From Arthrobacter sp. MA-N2 (lineage in GTDB: Bacteria > Actinomycetota > Actinomycetes > Actinomycetales > Micrococcaceae): 64,000 bases of DNA. The stretch lies in assembly GCF_000517125.1 (NCBI RefSeq), contig NZ_KI912156.1:188290-252289 (forward strand), in the 5' to 3' direction. The position numbers and the translations under genes were made by a program. Positions 61,015-64,000 of this stretch are shown in pieces (position 1 is the stretch's first letter; each line of letters begins with the position of its first letter). The notes under the pieces are model-generated. The model did no database searches and had not been told where the DNA came from. It saw nothing but the letters and a program-made list of their open reading frames with translations.

Positions 61015-61581
61015 ATGTCCAAGAACACCGTTCTCGCCCTTGTTGGCAGCCTCCGCGCCGATTCCCACAACCGCAAGCTCGCCGAAGCCATCCAGCTCAA
61101 CGCCCCGGAGAACGTGGACGTCCAGATCCATGATTCCCTCGGCAACATCCCGTTCTACAACGAAGACATCGACGTCGAAGGCCAGGTTCCCGCCGAGGCC
61201 GCGGCATTGCGCGCAGCCGCATCCGAAGCTGACACCCTCCTGTTTGTCACGCCCGAACACAACGGCACCCTGACCGCTTCCCTCAAGAACGCCATCGACT
61301 GGCTGTCCCGCCCCTACGGCGCCGGCGCCCTCGCAGGCAAGCCGACCGCCGTCGTCGGAACCGCCTTTGGTCAGTTCGGTGGAGTCTGGGCACAAGACGA
61401 AGCCCGCAAGGCCGCAGGCATCGCCGGCGCCAAGGTCCTTGAAGACGTCAAGCTCGCCGTTCCGGGTTCCATGATCCGCTTCGCCGAACTGCACCCCAAG
61501 GACGACGCCGAAGTTGTTGAGCAGATCAAGGGCATCTTCGAGCCCCTGACCGCCGTCCAGGAAGACGAAGCAGCAGCCTAG
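61015..61581 (+). CDS. NADPH-dependent FMN reductase
   Basis: 188-residue flavodoxin-like reductase. The P-loop-like phosphate site is LVGSLRADSHNRKLAEAI, and FVTPEHNGTLTASLKNAIDWLSRP is the characteristic active-site region. Likely supports quinone or azo reduction and redox stress protection. CAAGGAG precedes the ATG, and an intrinsic terminator follows. Confidence 0.92.
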   Translation: MSKNTVLALVGSLRADSHNRKLAEAIQLNAPENVDVQIHDSLGNIPFYNEDIDVEGQVPAEAAALRAAASEADTLLFVTPEHNGTLTASLKNAIDWLSRPYGAGALAGKPTAVVGTAFGQFGGVWAQDEARKAAGIAGAKVLEDVKLAVPGSMIRFAELHPKDDAEVVEQIKGIFEPLTAVQEDEAAA

Positions 61582-61636
61582 TTCCCACGGTTCACGCGCC
61601 CCGGTTGGGCGCCAAGCGTGCCGGCCGCGCGCGAGG

Positions 61637-61679
61637 AATGCCCTTGTCCCGCCACTGAGGCGTGGGCAGGGGCATTTTT
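61637..61679 (+). terminator. Intrinsic terminator after the FMN reductase
   Basis: AATGCCC pairs with GGGCATT, extended by CCAC/GTGG, and the stem is followed by TTT. It is the only hairpin in the window with a clear U-tract. Confidence 0.8.
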
Positions 61680-61866
61680 GGCGACACATGACGGCCTGGC
61701 CCCAGCGGAGCGGACGATCAAAGGGGCGGGATTAGCCCCTCCGCAACCGTTCCGTGACTGAGCTGAGGCCGAACCGTCATGGGCGGAGCAGCCCCCACCT
61801 GGACGGCCGGCCGTAACGTTGATTTACAGGGCACCAAACGCGATCAGGGCAGGAGCGGAGGCTGTC

Positions 61867-62580
61867 ATGCGGGTCAGGCGCGGCGCGGAAAGAACGACGA
61901 CGGCGATCGCCGAACTGTGCCTATCCCTCACGCTCTGCCTGGCTGGCTGCGGTTCCCCGGCCGGCGCGCCCCCGGCCGCTCCGCCCACCGCGCGGCCGGC
62001 TTCGCCGGACTCCGCCCAAGCGACGCTGGAGCCGGTAGCCGGGCCCGTTCCGATGCCCCGCCCGGCACCTCCCCCGTATTTCAACCCGCCACCCGCACCA
62101 TTGCCGCCAACCACGGCAAACCCGCAAGCACCTGCAGCCCTCCCGATCACCGGCGCATCGACCGGGACCATCGTGTATTTCGTGGCAATCGGCGACGGCG
62201 GGAGCCGCGGCGTACGGTTCGGCTGCGACGATAGCCTCGTACCTGTTCACATCACTGCACCTCCGGGCAGCGACCCGCTGGCCGTGGCGATGGGGCAGCT
62301 GCTTGCACCCGACGACACCGCGGCCCGGGCAGGCTGGTACAACGCGCTCGCGGGCTCCGCGCTGCGCTACGTTTCGGGCTACCTCGACGGCACTACCGCC
62401 GTCGTGAACTTGAGCGGGTCACTTCGCCCCGGAGGCTTGTGCGAGCAAACGCGGATCGAAACGCAGCTGGCGCAGACCGCAGTGGCTGCTACGGGAGCAT
62501 CCCAGGCCGCTATCTACATTGACGGGAACACCCTGGCGGACGCCTTGAGTTTGCGCCCAGGTGGCCACTCACCCGAATAA
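61867..62580 (+). CDS. GerMN-domain lipoprotein
   Basis: 237 residues. A signal peptide ends in the lipobox LCLAGC; a Pro/Ala-rich linker runs to about residue 95. The GerMN fold then begins TGTIVYFVAIGDGG and has VAMGQLLAPDDTA, DGTTAVVNLSGSL and a final QAAIYIDGNTLAD. GerM-type domains are found in envelope proteins linked to spore germination or cell wall. GGAGG precedes the ATG. It converges on the next gene and overlaps it by 12 bases. Confidence 0.8.
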   Translation: MRVRRGAERTTTAIAELCLSLTLCLAGCGSPAGAPPAAPPTARPASPDSAQATLEPVAGPVPMPRPAPPPYFNPPPAPLPPTTANPQAPAALPITGASTGTIVYFVAIGDGGSRGVRFGCDDSLVPVHITAPPGSDPLAVAMGQLLAPDDTAARAGWYNALAGSALRYVSGYLDGTTAVVNLSGSLRPGGLCEQTRIETQLAQTAVAATGASQAAIYIDGNTLADALSLRPGGHSPE

Positions 62581-63396
62581 CGCATCCATCTCGGCATAGC
62601 TCCGGGTACCGGCCAAACCGGACCAGTTTCCGTCGCCAAGAACTTCCAACGCCAACTTGGAGACCGTCGCGTACGCGGCCCTCGCAGTGCTGCCGCCGAT
62701 GCTGATGCGCCGCACGCCGGCGTCGTGCAATTCACCCGGCGAGGGCGAGCCCAAGCCTGCCAGCGCATTGAGTGGCGCGGGGATCCGGCGGGAAAGTTCG
62801 TGGAGAACATGGAGATCCACCAATCCCGGCACGAATATTCCGTCCGCCCCGGCCTGCTGATAGGCATCGGCACGTCGCAGCGTTTCTTCATAGGCAGTGT
62901 CCGGAAACTTTCCCGACCAGTAAGTGTCCGTACGCGCATTGATGAAAAGCCCGACGCCGGCGTCGTCGGCAACTTGCCTGATCAGGGCAATGCGGCTGGA
63001 CTGTTCGGCGATATCGCTCAGCGGCTCGTCCGCTGAGTCCTCGATATTGATTCCGACGGCGCCCGCATCCAGCACCGCCCGGACCGTGGCTTGGAGCTCT
63101 TCGTCAGTACGCCCGTAGCCCGTCTCGATGTCTGCAGTCACGGGCAAGCGAGTGGCCTTCGCTATACGCGAGAGTGCTTCCATCGCAAGTTGCCGCGGAA
63201 GGTGGTCTCCGTCCTGGAACCCCAGGCTCCAGGAGACGGCCGAGCTGGAGGTGGCCACCGCCGTTGCGCCTGCTTCCTCCACCATCCGAGCCGATGCAAC
63301 ATCCCATGCATTCACCAATACCAAGGGCGCTTGCTGCGCAGCATGGAGCTCGTGGAAGCGGCGTACCTTGGATTCGAGTTCAGGATGCGTCGTCAT
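62569..63396 (-). CDS. Isocitrate lyase/PEP mutase-family enzyme
   Basis: 275 residues with a TIM barrel of this superfamily: LVLVNAWDVASARMVEEAGA, LPVTADIETGYGRTDEELQA with the metal-binding Asp, VGINIEDSADEPLS, LFINARTDTYW and GADGIFVPGLVD. The KKCGH loop of isocitrate lyase is absent, so it is closer to carboxyPEP mutase/oxaloacetate-decarboxylase-like members. ATG 63396 is chosen; the frame is open to 63480. Reaction not determined. Confidence 0.85.
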   Translation of the reverse strand: MTTHPELESKVRRFHELHAAQQAPLVLVNAWDVASARMVEEAGATAVATSSSAVSWSLGFQDGDHLPRQLAMEALSRIAKATRLPVTADIETGYGRTDEELQATVRAVLDAGAVGINIEDSADEPLSDIAEQSSRIALIRQVADDAGVGLFINARTDTYWSGKFPDTAYEETLRRADAYQQAGADGIFVPGLVDLHVLHELSRRIPAPLNALAGLGSPSPGELHDAGVRRISIGGSTARAAYATVSKLALEVLGDGNWSGLAGTRSYAEMDALFG

Positions 63397-63509
63397 GGCT
63401 CTATTCCAGCCTTCCGCGGTCCCAAGGTAAAGCGCAGCGCGCGGGAACCTAAACCTTCTAATGAAACATTCGTTGCCCAACTGGCAACTTCGGGGAGTAT
63501 CCTGTCAAT

Positions 63510-64000
63510 GTGACCCACGAAACATTGGATGCCGGGCCGGAGTTGCCCGCTGAAGCAATCGACGCAATTGAGCGGGCAGCAACCGCCGCCCACCGCCACG
63601 AGGGACTTTTCTCGGAGCGCGCCGCCAATATCAAGCAGTCAGCCGTTCGTGATGTCTTCGACATCTCAATGCGTCCGGGGCTCGTGTCCCTCGCCGGCGG
63701 AAACCCCTACCTGCAATCCCTGCCCCTTGAGAAACTCGGCCAGACCGCCGCTCGCATCATCACCGATGACGGCATGACGGCGCTGCAGTACGGGGGCGGG
63801 CAAGGCACCGAGGAACTGCGTACCCAAATCTGCGAAATCATGGCGGCCGAAGGCATTACGGACGCCCGTCCGGAGAACGTCGTGATCACCGCAGGCTCCC
63901 AATCGGCCCAGGACGTGGCCACCAAGGTCTTTTGCAATCCGGGCGACGTCGTCCTCGTGGAAAACCCCACTTATGTAGGCGCGCTCAACACCTTCGAGGC
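63510..64000 (+). CDS. PLP-dependent aminotransferase (3' end outside window)
   Basis: The GTG at 63510 opens a frame running off the window end (163 codons visible). It contains the class I/II aminotransferase N-terminus: SMRPGLVSLAGGNPYLQSLP, ALQYGGGQGTEELRTQI and VVITAGSQSAQDVATKVF, then GDVVLVENPTYVGALNTFEA. This is the MocR/LysN/2-aminoadipate-like subgroup. The PLP lysine lies downstream of the window. GGGGAG is 12 bases upstream. Confidence 0.82.
   Translation, partial: MTHETLDAGPELPAEAIDAIERAATAAHRHEGLFSERAANIKQSAVRDVFDISMRPGLVSLAGGNPYLQSLPLEKLGQTAARIITDDGMTALQYGGGQGTEELRTQICEIMAAEGITDARPENVVITAGSQSAQDVATKVFCNPGDVVLVENPTYVGALNTFE

Overview
The window is high-GC DNA with the gene content of an actinobacterium of the Arthrobacter/Paenarthrobacter group (Micrococcaceae). 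The signs are the mannitol PTS, the asparagine/aspartate catabolic set, an actinobacterial-type ydaO (c-di-AMP) leader, and many GTG/TTG starts and TetR/Lrp/MarR regulators. No tRNA, rRNA, CRISPR array, insertion sequence or phage gene was found. The organism assignment is inference from gene content; no marker gene is present.

Layout. Positions 1-9400 hold an acyl-CoA dehydrogenase cut by the window edge, small housekeeping genes (YchJ-like, S4 RNA-binding, uracil-DNA-glycosylase-like), a flavin reductase diverging from an aldo/keto reductase, a glycosyltransferase and a decayed Fic gene. Positions 8.6-13.5 kb form an L-asparagine utilisation block: GntR/FadR regulator, asparaginase, aspartate ammonia-lyase and amino acid permease. 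Positions 13.7-24.8 kb hold an FAH-family hydrolase, an unusual GNAT-AAA+ fusion, a membrane protein resembling Pyr4-type terpene cyclases, a hipBA pair with a palindromic operator, an HD protein, a serine hydrolase, a quinone-oxidoreductase-like enzyme, gluQ, two Lrp regulators and a LysE exporter.

Positions 26.5-34.2 kb are the most distinctive region. A secreted SGNH lipoprotein and a membrane acyltransferase are followed by a 57-residue protein with a LAYTG motif, a processive-type GT2 glycosyltransferase, an exosortase/archaeosortase-family protein, a septum-formation-family lipoprotein and a large GT-C-like membrane protein. Overlapping reading frames and tight spacing suggest one envelope-assembly operon. 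I see it as the best candidate for an undescribed system here.

Positions 34.3-50 kb hold malic enzyme with a DasR-type operator upstream, several transporters and their regulators, RraA, the mannitol operon (TetR, mtlA, mtlD) and divergent ptsI. Positions 50.2-64 kb hold an acyl-CoA dehydrogenase, a c-di-AMP riboswitch ahead of a proline-rich membrane protein of unknown function, a PucR-family regulator divergent from alanine dehydrogenase, an ECF sigma/anti-sigma pair, a Gfo/Idh/MocA oxidoreductase, an FMN reductase, a GerMN lipoprotein, a PEP-mutase/isocitrate-lyase-family enzyme and the start of an aminotransferase.

Non-coding structure is prominent. A 66-nt palindrome with 29-nt arms and an 8-nt loop occurs three times. 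A second repeat family lies at 44.2 and 50.1 kb. Short tandem duplications of 13-21 bp sit just after, or across, several stop codons.
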